DNA of 50,694 nucleotides from Deltaproteobacteria bacterium (GTDB lineage Bacteria; Desulfobacterota; DSM-4660; Desulfatiglandales; HGW-15). The notes below the pieces were generated by a model, which saw nothing but the letters and a program-made list of their open reading frames with translations, did not search any database and had not been told where the DNA came from. Made by a program: the position numbers and the translations under genes. Shown here piece after piece: positions 1 to 7,638 of the stretch. The stretch covers positions 1 through 50,694 of the forward strand of contig JAFDHO010000011.1 of assembly GCA_019308745.1 (NCBI GenBank), in the 5' to 3' direction. Each line of letters begins with the position of its first letter. Positions within the stretch are counted from its first letter, which is position 1.

Positions 1-948
1 TTTCCGAGCTGGAGGCTCTCCAAGCCGGAAGCCGCCAGTCACTCCAGAAAAGGCATCATCACCCGTTCTCCGTATCTGAGGAGGCATTTCAAAAGGCTAA
101 AGTGTTACGAAAAAAGAAGGGCGGGGATAGGGGTTCTCGACCCTGATTTCTCTCTGGGTCCACCCGCAACGCTCGATGCGGCAAAGAAGGCGGTTGAGTT
201 GGCCCATGAGGCTGGTGTAGGCGTCGTCACTGTAAGGAATTCCAATCATTTTGGATCTGCCTTTTTCTATGCCGAGTATTGCGCCAGGCGGGACTGTATT
301 GGGATCGTGATGAGCGACGGTGGATGTGACGTGATCCCCTTTGGAGGTCGAGAAAAACTCCTTGGCACGAATCCTTTTTGCTGTTGTATCCCTGCAGGCA
401 GATCTCCCTTGTTTTGCATGGACATGGCGACCAGTGAGGTGGCCTTTGGGAAAGTTAGGGCAGCCGCGGAAGCTGGAACATCAATTCCCCCCAATTGGGC
501 TGTGGACAGGGAAGGGCAACCTGTGACAGATGCTCGTGAAGCCTACGCCGTTGTCCCAATGAGCGGAGCAAAGGGATATGCTCTCGGGTTGATGGTGGAA
601 ATTCTCTCCAGTCAATTGACCGGCATGCCATACGGTCCTTATATTGTTCGGAAGTTTGACGATTGGGAGAACAAAGCATTCATCGGACACCATGTCCAGG
701 CCATTGATATTTCAGCTTTTTGCCCGGTGGAGGAATTCAAGGAGCGCAAGGATCAATTGATTATGGATCTCAAGAGTCAGTCGAAGGCCCTTGGGGTTGA
801 GGAGATTCTGGTACCCGGAGAGCCTGAAATGAAAACAAGAATGAAAAGAGAAAAAGAGGGATGCCCTATTAGAGAGGAAGATGTCAATTTGCTTCGTCGC
901 TTCGAGAGATCTGGGTGTTTCATTCTCAGCGTTAAACATAGTTGTTGA
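1..948 (+). CDS. Ldh-family (malate/L-lactate/ureidoglycolate-type) NAD(P)-dependent oxidoreductase, 5' partial
   Basis: The reading frame is open from base 1, so the gene begins outside the window. A TTG at 199 is not needed as a start because family-like sequence continues upstream. The Ldh_2 family signature is clear: GVGVVTVRNSNHFG, the loop GREKLLGTNP, the MDMATSEVAFGK segment and the C-terminal KGYALGLMVEILS block. These soluble enzymes oxidise 2-hydroxy acids with NAD(P). The usual N-terminal SHG motif reads SHS here, and the first 65 residues match the family poorly, so the N-terminus may be altered. The next gene is a KdgK-like sugar kinase, which points to a sugar-acid catabolic operon. 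The substrate cannot be told. Confidence 0.8.
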   Translation, partial: FPSWRLSKPEAASHSRKGIITRSPYLRRHFKRLKCYEKRRAGIGVLDPDFSLGPPATLDAAKKAVELAHEAGVGVVTVRNSNHFGSAFFYAEYCARRDCIGIVMSDGGCDVIPFGGREKLLGTNPFCCCIPAGRSPLFCMDMATSEVAFGKVRAAAEAGTSIPPNWAVDREGQPVTDAREAYAVVPMSGAKGYALGLMVEILSSQLTGMPYGPYIVRKFDDWENKAFIGHHVQAIDISAFCPVEEFKERKDQLIMDLKSQSKALGVEEILVPGEPEMKTRMKREKEGCPIREEDVNLLRRFERSGCFILSVKHSC

Positions 949-977
949 GCGTTAGACATGTCGAAGGAGGGTTTATC

Positions 978-2063
978 GTGACCATTCCAATTCGAAACCG
1001 AGACCTCTGCGCATACGACCTGATTAGTCTTGGAGAATGCATGATTCGCCTGAGCCCCCCGGGTCATGAAAGGCTCGAATATGCCAATAGGCTGGAGGTT
1101 TGGGTTGGGGGTGCCGAATACCATGTGGCCTATGCCCTGGCTCGACTTGGAATGAGAACGGGCTGGGTGAGCAGATTGCCGGATAATCCTCTGGGGCGCC
1201 TCATTCTAAATCACGGAAGGGCAGTGGGCGTCGATATGAAACATGTGGTCCTGGTTCCCTATGATGGCGTCGGAAAGGAAAGCCGTGTGGGTCTTAATTT
1301 CACTGAAGTAGGAACCGGTTTACGCAGCAGCGTGACGATGTACGATCGGGGCCACTCTGCCGCATCCCAAATGCGACCGGGACAGGTGAACTGGGAAAGC
1401 CTGTTTCAGAACCTTGGCGTTAGTTGGTTTCACCTCGGGGGTATATTTACAGCCCTCAGCAAAGAGACTGCACTGGTGGCGGAAGAGGCCATGCGCGCTG
1501 CAAAAGAGGCCGGGACTATCGTTTCATACGATTTGAACTTTCGATCCAAGCTTTGGTCCAGTGAGCAAGCCCAGAGGGTCACGCGTCCCTTGCTTCAGTA
1601 CATGGATTTCCTGATAGGAAATGAGGAAGATTTCCAGAAGGTTCTTGGCTATGCCATTGAAGGCGTGGATGAGAGGCTCCTAGAGCTGCCCACTGAGAGC
1701 TATAAAGCGATGGTCGGAAAGGTCGTGAGAGATTACCCCGATCTGAAAGGGGTCGGGACGACACTGCGAGAGGTTGTAAGCGGCCTCGTTAATAACTGGA
1801 GCGGCATTCTCTATTATGATGGGGCCTTTTACGAATCCAGACGATATGAAGGCCTTGAGATAGAAGACCGAGTGGGCGGCGGAGATGGATTTGCGTCAGG
1901 CCTGATCTATGGTTTTCTAAACAACTGGACACCGGAGGAGTGCGTGGAATTAGGGACTGCCCATGGGGCCCTTATTCAAAGTACCCGGGGGGATACCAGC
2001 ATGATTAGTCTGGACGAAGTTCTCCATGTGATGAGTGGAGGCACGGCCAGGATCAAAAGGTAA
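978..2063 (+). CDS. PfkB-family carbohydrate kinase, 2-keto-3-deoxygluconate kinase-like
   Basis: This is a ribokinase/PfkB-fold sugar kinase of 361 residues. The N-terminal DLISLGECMIRLSPPG and WVGGAEYHVAYALARLG segments form the substrate side. The C-terminal DRVGGGDGFASGLIYGFL is the anion-hole and catalytic-Asp signature; its DRVGGGD form is typical of 2-keto-3-deoxygluconate kinases. I chose the GTG at 978 because AAGGAGG ends 7 nt upstream; an earlier start at 942 would overlap the preceding gene and has no ribosome site. It probably phosphorylates a keto-deoxy sugar acid in the cytoplasm, fed by the dehydrogenase before it and the ABC importer whose remnant follows. Specificity is inferred from the family only. 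Confidence 0.85.
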   Translation: MTIPIRNRDLCAYDLISLGECMIRLSPPGHERLEYANRLEVWVGGAEYHVAYALARLGMRTGWVSRLPDNPLGRLILNHGRAVGVDMKHVVLVPYDGVGKESRVGLNFTEVGTGLRSSVTMYDRGHSAASQMRPGQVNWESLFQNLGVSWFHLGGIFTALSKETALVAEEAMRAAKEAGTIVSYDLNFRSKLWSSEQAQRVTRPLLQYMDFLIGNEEDFQKVLGYAIEGVDERLLELPTESYKAMVGKVVRDYPDLKGVGTTLREVVSGLVNNWSGILYYDGAFYESRRYEGLEIEDRVGGGDGFASGLIYGFLNNWTPEECVELGTAHGALIQSTRGDTSMISLDEVLHVMSGGTARIKR

Positions 2064-2910
2064 AAGGAGAGTCCCGAAACCGGAAGTGGACAGAAGGGTA
2101 AAGGAAGTGGCCCAGATGTTGGGGATAGGTGGGCTTCTGATGAGAAAACCAAAACAGCTTTCAGGGGGTCAACGTCAACGGGTTGCTATGGGCCGGGCGA
2201 TTGTTCGAAAGCCACAGGCCTTTCTGTTTGATGAACCTCTTAGCAATCTTGATGCAAAACTTCGTGTCCAGATGAGGGGAGAGCTGGCAAAACTCCATGA
2301 AAAGCTGGAGACGACAATCATATATGTGACACACGATCAAATCGAGGCCATGACCCTTGCTGACCGGATCGTCGTTATGGACAATGGGGTCATCATGCAA
2401 GTAGGAAGTCCCTTGGAAGTCTATCACCATCCGAGGAACCTTTTTGTGGTTGGATTCATGGGAAGCCCAGGCATGAATTTCTTTGACCTCAGAGTGGTGG
2501 GAGAAAAAGACAGCCTCTCTTTAGAGTGGCAGAATTTCAAGTTGCCCATCCCTGAAGCCTTGAAGGAGCGATTCGAGAAGGCCAGGGGAAGAGACGTCAT
2601 CCTGGGAATCCGGTCAGAGCACGTACACGACAAACGAACAAAGACCTATTTCCCTGGTGCAGGGACCCTGAAGGCAACTGTGGAGGTTGTTGAACCTATT
2701 GGCTCAGAGGTGATCCTCATAGCTTCATGCGGTTGCGAAAATATCGCCGCGCGGGTTGATTCACAAACGGATGTAAGGCCGCATATGCCCGTTGAGTTCC
2801 TTGTCGACATGAACAGGATGCACTTATTCGACAGGGTTACAGAGGAGTCGTACTGGAAAGCCGCTGCCCGAGTATGGAAAGACTCAGCCAGGGACATTCA
2901 AACCGCTTGA
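2062..2910 (+). pseudogene. MalK/UgpC-type sugar ABC transporter ATPase, N-terminal half missing
   Basis: The frame carries the C-terminal two thirds of a carbohydrate ABC ATPase: signature LSGGQRQRVAMGRAIVRKP, Walker B FLFDEPLSNLDA, H-loop VTHDQIEAMTLADR, and the TOBE/MalK regulatory domain (LGIRSEHV onward). Walker A and the Q-loop, about 100 residues, are absent. Recognisable homology begins within a few bases of the kinase stop codon, so a deletion has joined the end of the kinase gene to the middle of this one. Without Walker A the product could not bind ATP normally. A TTG/ATG-type start inside the kinase end could still yield a protein, but I see no good ribosome site. No permease or binding-protein genes remain nearby. 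Confidence 0.8.
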
Positions 2911-3178
2911 AACCTTCAGCCATTCTTGCCGTTTTCCTTTGATCCTTTCTAAAGTCATGACTCTGGGGATCTCCTCCGTAGAAAACTTGTTCTCCGCTGG
3001 TGGTTTCTCCGAAAGCTAAGGGCCAATAGGCCCAAAAGTCGCCTTACAGGGTCCTGTATCGCTTAAACGGCAGAGATTGATGCCGATTTACAGCTCGCGG
3101 CGATTATAGGCAGCCACAGAAATCCCCACTGTGTGAATTGCGGGACCATTATCCGGGGCAGAGCACGAAATATCCTAC
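2911..3178. other. Non-coding stretch between convergent remnants
   Basis: No gene is visible. It holds two short hairpins, GGGCC-aata-GGCCC near 3020 and CGGCA-gagattga-TGCCG near 3070. Both gene remnants converge on this stretch. No clear terminator with a T-run is seen. Confidence 0.5.
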
Positions 3179-4341
3179 TCAGTAACGCCAGGGTTCGGGT
3201 TGCAGGCCGGGACGGCCGGGATACCTTTTCGCAACGGATTCGACCTGCGGGTGATCCAGGGCCATGAGGTGTCCCCTGTCATGGATAAGGGTGTCCCCGA
3301 CGCGGAATGTGGCTGTGCGGATGTCACCCGTGCAGTGCATCCAGCAAGGGTATTCCTCCGTGGCCGGGGGAGCACCGATGTGCACGTGGATGTTGGAGCT
3401 GTGTGCATGCTCGATCATGCGCCGGTAGAGAAGGTTGGGGCACTGGTGCGATCCTACCTAGGCCTGGGGGTGTACTCCAAAATGGAGGCAATTGAAGCTG
3501 TAAACATCCTCGCCCAAGCGGTCCACCATTGATGCCAGAAAACGACTCAGGGCCTCTGCCTCATCACCCCCCTCGATCTTCTTGATACGGGAGTCTTCTA
3601 TGACCAGACGAACAGGTTTCTTGAAATAGGGCGATATCCCAATGTATCTTGACCACCAGCTGAGCATAATGTCAAAGACAAAGATGCCGGATACGTTGGA
3701 CAACCTAATTGGCGGGACGACCCATTCCGGCCACGGCCGATAGGCTCCGGCCTCTTCACGCCTTACAGTATAAGTGGTGAACCGAGGGTGATTGGGATTA
3801 TAGGCGGGTTCGATGAGGCCTTCCAGGCTTGTCCCGTTTTCGTCGGTAAGCTGCCAGGGGAGGCCTTCTCGAAAGGGCACGGCGGCCTGGTAACGTATCT
3901 CACTGACAAGTTCATGGGGGGGGTTTGGGCCCAAGCAGTGCAGAGCAGGGGCGCCGTCGTCGCGAAATTTCTGACCATCAGTATCTTCTGCTCCCACAGG
4001 AATCTCTTGAGTTCTACCATCTCCTCAAATACGATGTCAAAGGAATGGTTGATGAAACACATCGCACGCGGTCAAGGCTGCATTAAGCAGGGGAGGCACC
4101 CGCCAGGAATGGGGCTTTGGGATTTCGTCGATCCAGAGAACAGAGGTGTTGGCCCCCGAAGGGGAACGGCAGATTGAATCCAAGAGATGGCCGTCTCATC
4201 CGCAAGGTTGTCTCCACCATCGAGCCCGTCTATGTGGGCCAGTAAGAGTACTTTTTGACCGGGTTGGATCTTGGCGAAATGGTCCAGCAAATCCTCTATG
4301 GCAACGGCAGCACCTTTGGGTATCGCATTGGTGGGTGGCAT
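3179..4341 (-). pseudogene. Aminopeptidase T (M29)-like protein, interrupted by three frameshifts and one stop
   Basis: Reading right to left, the gene starts at the ATG at 4341 behind AGGAGG (MPPTNAIPKG). It continues through PGQKVLLLAHIDGLDGGDN, a frameshift in the C-run at 4151-4157, LNAALTACDVF, a second frameshift near 4060, INHSFDIVFEEM, a third in the G-run at 3916-3923, and PHELVSEIRYQAAVPF. An in-frame TAG at 3458-3460 follows, then about 90 more coding residues to 3179. The segment PVRLVIEDSRIKKIEGG followed by an acidic helix, and the late HIGAP, resemble the M29 metallo-aminopeptidase layout; that assignment is tentative. Three of the four lesions are single-base indels, so sequencing error is possible. 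It is divergent from the M20 gene at 4507. Confidence 0.6.
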
Positions 4342-4506
4342 GGGAACAGACCTCCTCAGGACAATATGGAACCATGTGGAAAGCTGCCAGGGTTTTGGAA
4401 ATGGGCCATCAAGGAGGTTGCATAGACCAAATTGTCCCGGTTGTCAATCCTGCACCTCTATGTTATAAGCGACTCAGCACATCGAACTCTCGTGGACAAA
4501 AGAAGG

Positions 4507-5643
4507 ATGGCCATCTGGATGCATTCAGAGCTTATCTCATTGGCGCGGAAACTGGTATCGTTCAACACCATGAACCCCCCGGGTTCTGAACGGGATTGTG
4601 CGCGGTTTCTGGGAGCGCTTCTGGCAGAGGGCGGCTATGATGTTTCATACTACGAATTCGAGGAGAGGCGCACGAGCCTGGTCGCCCGCAGGGAAGGCGT
4701 AGGTGATAGACCCCCTATTTGTTTTTCGGGACACCTGGATACCGTTCCCCTCGGGGCCGCAGAGTGGGGGGTTGATCCTTTTGCCGGTGAGATAGTGGAA
4801 GGACGCCTGTACGGGAGGGGCTCCTCTGACATGAAAGGAGGCATCGCTGCGATGGTCAGTGCTGCCCTATCTCTGCCGGCAAGAAAGAATGCCAGAGCCG
4901 GCATGGCGCTGGTTCTGACCGCAGGGGAGGAGAAGGGATGCGAAGGGGCTTCCTACCTCGCAGAAGTTGAAAATGCCCTGGGAGAAGCTGGTGCCCTGGT
5001 GGTTGGCGAACCGACCTCAAACTATCCGGTCATAGGGCATAAGGGGGCGCTGGCACTGGAGATGGAGACGCGGGGCATTACGGCCCATGGCTCCATGCCC
5101 GAACAGGGTGACAATGCGATCTACAAGGCGGCGGAGGCGGTCCTCAAACTCCGGGACTACTCCTTTGATATTCCCCCTCACTCCTTGCTTGGTTCACCGA
5201 CCATAAATGTGGGGACCTTCAAGGGAGGGATCAACATCAACTCAGTACCAGACAGGTCAGTGGCAGGAATTGATATAAGGACGATACCGGGGCAAGATAA
5301 TGAGAAGGTCTTGGAGGACTTGCAATCTTATCTTGGCCAAGGGGTCACATTGAGATGTATACTCAAGGCAGGAAGTATCATGAGCGATCCCGGGGATGAG
5401 TGGGTTCAAGAGGTATTCGGGATATGCAAGTCCTTTCTGAAGGAAGAGATCGCGCCAAAGGGTATAAGCTATTTCACGGACGCCTCTGTGCTCAAGCCCG
5501 CGCTGAAAGATCCTCCGACCGTCATTCTTGGCCCGGGCGAGCCGGCCATGGCACACAAGTCGGACGAGTTCTGTTATACGGAGAATATAAGGGTTGCCGC
5601 AGAGGTGTATCTGGAGATTGCAAGGAGATGGTGCGGCTTCTGA
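4507..5643 (+). CDS. M20 metallopeptidase, ArgE/DapE-type deacylase
   Basis: This is a soluble di-zinc amidohydrolase that removes acyl groups from N-acyl amino acids (acetylornithine deacetylase / succinyl-diaminopimelate desuccinylase family). Metal and catalytic motifs appear in order: FSGHLDTVP (His ligand, Asp), GRGSSDMKGG (bridging Asp), TAGEEKGCEGA (general-base Glu and Glu ligand), GEPTS, the dimerisation-domain ITAHGSMP, and the late His ligand in AHKSDEF. Length, 378 residues, is typical. Possible starts are the ATG at 4507, hard against AAGAAGG, and the ATG at 4519, which has better spacing and begins MHSELISLARKL; the second is quite possible. The substrate is unknown; no arginine or lysine genes are near. 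Confidence 0.88.
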   Translation: MAIWMHSELISLARKLVSFNTMNPPGSERDCARFLGALLAEGGYDVSYYEFEERRTSLVARREGVGDRPPICFSGHLDTVPLGAAEWGVDPFAGEIVEGRLYGRGSSDMKGGIAAMVSAALSLPARKNARAGMALVLTAGEEKGCEGASYLAEVENALGEAGALVVGEPTSNYPVIGHKGALALEMETRGITAHGSMPEQGDNAIYKAAEAVLKLRDYSFDIPPHSLLGSPTINVGTFKGGININSVPDRSVAGIDIRTIPGQDNEKVLEDLQSYLGQGVTLRCILKAGSIMSDPGDEWVQEVFGICKSFLKEEIAPKGISYFTDASVLKPALKDPPTVILGPGEPAMAHKSDEFCYTENIRVAAEVYLEIARRWCGF

Positions 5644-5753
5644 ACTTCTTTGGCTTCTCATCGAAGTATTCGGTAACTCACGAGTTTGATCAAAGGGAGG
5701 CTTTTCTATGCCGGGTTCCAAAATGATATGAAACTGATTCGGGAGTTGAAAAG

Positions 5754-6860
5754 ATGGAAAGCGAGAGTCAAAGCAACGTATTCTTGTGCATGCAGTGCGG
5801 TATGTGTACGGGGAGCTGTCCGATATCCGGCAGGGACAAACTGAACATACGCAAACTGGTGAGAAGGAAACAACTGCAACAGGGCGCGAAGGAATTCGAT
5901 ATCTGGTTCTGTACCTCTTGCGGGGAGTGCCTGCTGAGGTGCCCGAGGGACGTAAAGCCCTTGGAGGTCTTGATCAACGAGAGGTCTGACGCTGTGGAGG
6001 CAGGGAAGATCCCACTCTCCATCCAGAAGGCCCTGGAGAGCACCTTTGTACAGAAGAATCCGTGGGGGCGTCCGCAATCGAAACGCTCAGCATGGACAGA
6101 GGACCTTGACTTTGAGGTCCCGCACGTGAGAGAAACCCGGTCCAAGAGGCTTCTTTTTTCGTGCTGCATTCAGGCCTATGATCCGCGATGCATGAGCATA
6201 CCCGTGAACGTAGCGAGAATACTCCATAGCGGAGGACTTGAATTCGGCATCCTGGGGACAGAAGAGTCTTGCTGTGGCAACGAGATACGAAGGATGGGAG
6301 AGATCGGGCTCTTCGAGGAGCTCAAGGAGGAAAACGTTGCCAAATTGAAAGAGAACGGTGTTCAAGAGATCATCACGTTGTCCCCCCATTGCCTGACAGC
6401 AATGAAAAATGAATACCATGAGGCGGAGATCACTGTGGTTCATTATACGGAGGTGCTGGCAGACCTTATTGAGAAGGGGGCAGTAAGCCTTTCCGCTCCT
6501 TACAGGAAAAAGGTCATTTACCATGATCCCTGTTTCCTGGGTAAACAGAACAAGGTATTTGACCCGCCAAGGAAGATTCTCCAGGCTATAGAGGGCCTGG
6601 AGTTGCTGGAGTTTTCCTGGAACAGGGAGAACTCCCTCTGCTGTGAAGGGGGAGGAGGACGGATGTTTTATGATGCGGAGGATAGCGGGGAAAGAAACAG
6701 TGAAAAGAGAGTGCGGGAAGCACTCCGCAAGGGTGCCGAGGTGCTGGCCACCAGTTGCCCCTTTTGCGTCATGACCCTGGAGGATCCAGCTTCGGAGAAA
6801 GGGATTCCGGTAAAGGAGATTTCGGAGATCGTGGCGGAGGTGATGGGAGAGACAAGTTGA
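5754..6860 (+). CDS. HdrD/GlpC-like Fe-S protein with two CCG domains
   Basis: The N-terminus carries two 4Fe-4S ferredoxin motifs, CMQCGMCTGSCP and CTSCGECLLRCP. Two cysteine-rich CCG domains follow: SCC...ESCCGNE and HDPCFLGK...LCCEGGGG. This is the layout of HdrD, GlpC and LutA-type subunits, which pass electrons between a dehydrogenase and a quinone, disulfide or flavoprotein partner. It has no membrane segment, so it would need a membrane or soluble partner. Such proteins often pair with FAD oxidases, but none lies next to it here. It follows the M20 gene by 110 nt and precedes the molybdoenzyme at 7639 by a 780-bp gap that holds an inserted element. The ATG at 5754 is the first start before the motif. 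Confidence 0.85.
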   Translation: MESESQSNVFLCMQCGMCTGSCPISGRDKLNIRKLVRRKQLQQGAKEFDIWFCTSCGECLLRCPRDVKPLEVLINERSDAVEAGKIPLSIQKALESTFVQKNPWGRPQSKRSAWTEDLDFEVPHVRETRSKRLLFSCCIQAYDPRCMSIPVNVARILHSGGLEFGILGTEESCCGNEIRRMGEIGLFEELKEENVAKLKENGVQEIITLSPHCLTAMKNEYHEAEITVVHYTEVLADLIEKGAVSLSAPYRKKVIYHDPCFLGKQNKVFDPPRKILQAIEGLELLEFSWNRENSLCCEGGGGRMFYDAEDSGERNSEKRVREALRKGAEVLATSCPFCVMTLEDPASEKGIPVKEISEIVAEVMGETS

Positions 6861-7003
6861 AGGTGATGGTGCCGGTCATGACTTTTGGTTATGGCCCTAT
6901 GAGTTTTAGTCTGTTGACTTTCCTAAGTAAGAGTCTAAGATAATCGATGGGAATTTTCGCCACGGGCTCACCCCCTTTATTTCCAAGGCTATTGGTATAG
7001 CTA

Positions 7004-7020
7004 CTCAGGATCATCCTGAG
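7004..7020. promoter_or_regulatory. 17-bp palindrome downstream of the Fe-S gene
   Basis: CTCAGGAT-c-ATCCTGAG is a perfect 8-bp inverted repeat around one base. It lies in the non-coding 6861-7052 stretch, which shows nothing else. No T-run follows, so it may be an operator or part of the flank of the adjoining element rather than a terminator. Confidence 0.4.
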
Positions 7021-7421
7021 AAATCCGAATCAAGAACCTGTCAATGGAGTTCGGGGACGTTGATTTGTAATTCAGCATTGTGACTTGGAATCGGCTGTGA
7101 CAAGAAGCTTGTAGTTCGCCCCTTCTAACGGCCGCAGCAGCCGGAGTCTCATTGACCGTGAAGCAAGCTCCCTAGGTCACCAGTGGCAAAGCGGTAAGCG
7201 CAGTCAGAAACTGAGAAGCGCTCACGAAAGAGTTAGTTCGAGGCCCGCTGTTTCATGAACATGGAGACAATTCTAAAGGACCATCATAGTGACGCAGAGC
7301 GAGTTGCTTGTATGAAACTTCATGCCGGCTCTGTTCTTGTAGGCTGCAACGCGTCAAGACAACCGGGTAGCACGTCAACTGTTCGGAAAGCAAGTCCTGA
7401 GGTCCCGGGATGGCTCGATGT

Positions 7422-7481
7422 GGGAAATGATGCCTTTTCTTGCGTTCCAAGGCTCCCGGGCTGGTCAAGACATCATTTCCC
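7422..7481. repeat. Inner stem of the 7053-7606 element
   Basis: GGGAAATGATG at 7422-7432 and CATCATTTCCC at 7471-7481 are perfect 11-bp complements with a 38-nt loop. Confidence 0.55.
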
Positions 7482-7553
7482 CTTTACCCGGTCCGAGGAT
7501 GATTTTAAGTAGCTAAAGTGTTGCACAAGCAAAAAGTCTCATTTTCGTTCACT

Positions 7554-7575
7554 CCGGGCCTATTTCTTGGCCCGG
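7554..7575. repeat. Hairpin near the right end of the 7053-7606 element
   Basis: CCGGGCC-tatttctt-GGCCCGG is a perfect 7-bp stem with an 8-nt loop. It lies just inside the right inverted repeat and upstream of the molybdoenzyme gene. There is no T-run after it. Confidence 0.5.
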
Positions 7576-7638
7576 CGGCTATGCTGAATTACAAGTCAAC
7601 GTCCCCAACTGGAAACGGGCGAGGAGGTTGTTGGGATT

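Larger units (their letters stand above)
7053..7606. mobile_element. Putative non-autonomous (MITE-like) element bounded by inverted repeats
   Basis: The ends are near-perfect inverted repeats: 7053-7078 begins GGGGACGTTGATTTG and 7581-7606 ends CAAGTCAACGTCCCC. They match at 25 of 26 positions, and the match continues outward for a few more bases with one indel. The 500-bp interior has no convincing gene (the longest frames are under 90 residues with no recognisable domain) but is rich in hairpins. No transposase, other copy or clear target-site duplication is visible. It splits the space between the Fe-S gene and the molybdoenzyme. It could also be a structured RNA rather than a transposon derivative. 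Confidence 0.5.

Noticed and set aside
7053-7606. Group II intron or retron RNA
   Set aside because: No domain V-like hairpin, no intron boundary sequence and no reverse transcriptase gene are visible. The inverted ends fit a MITE-like element better.
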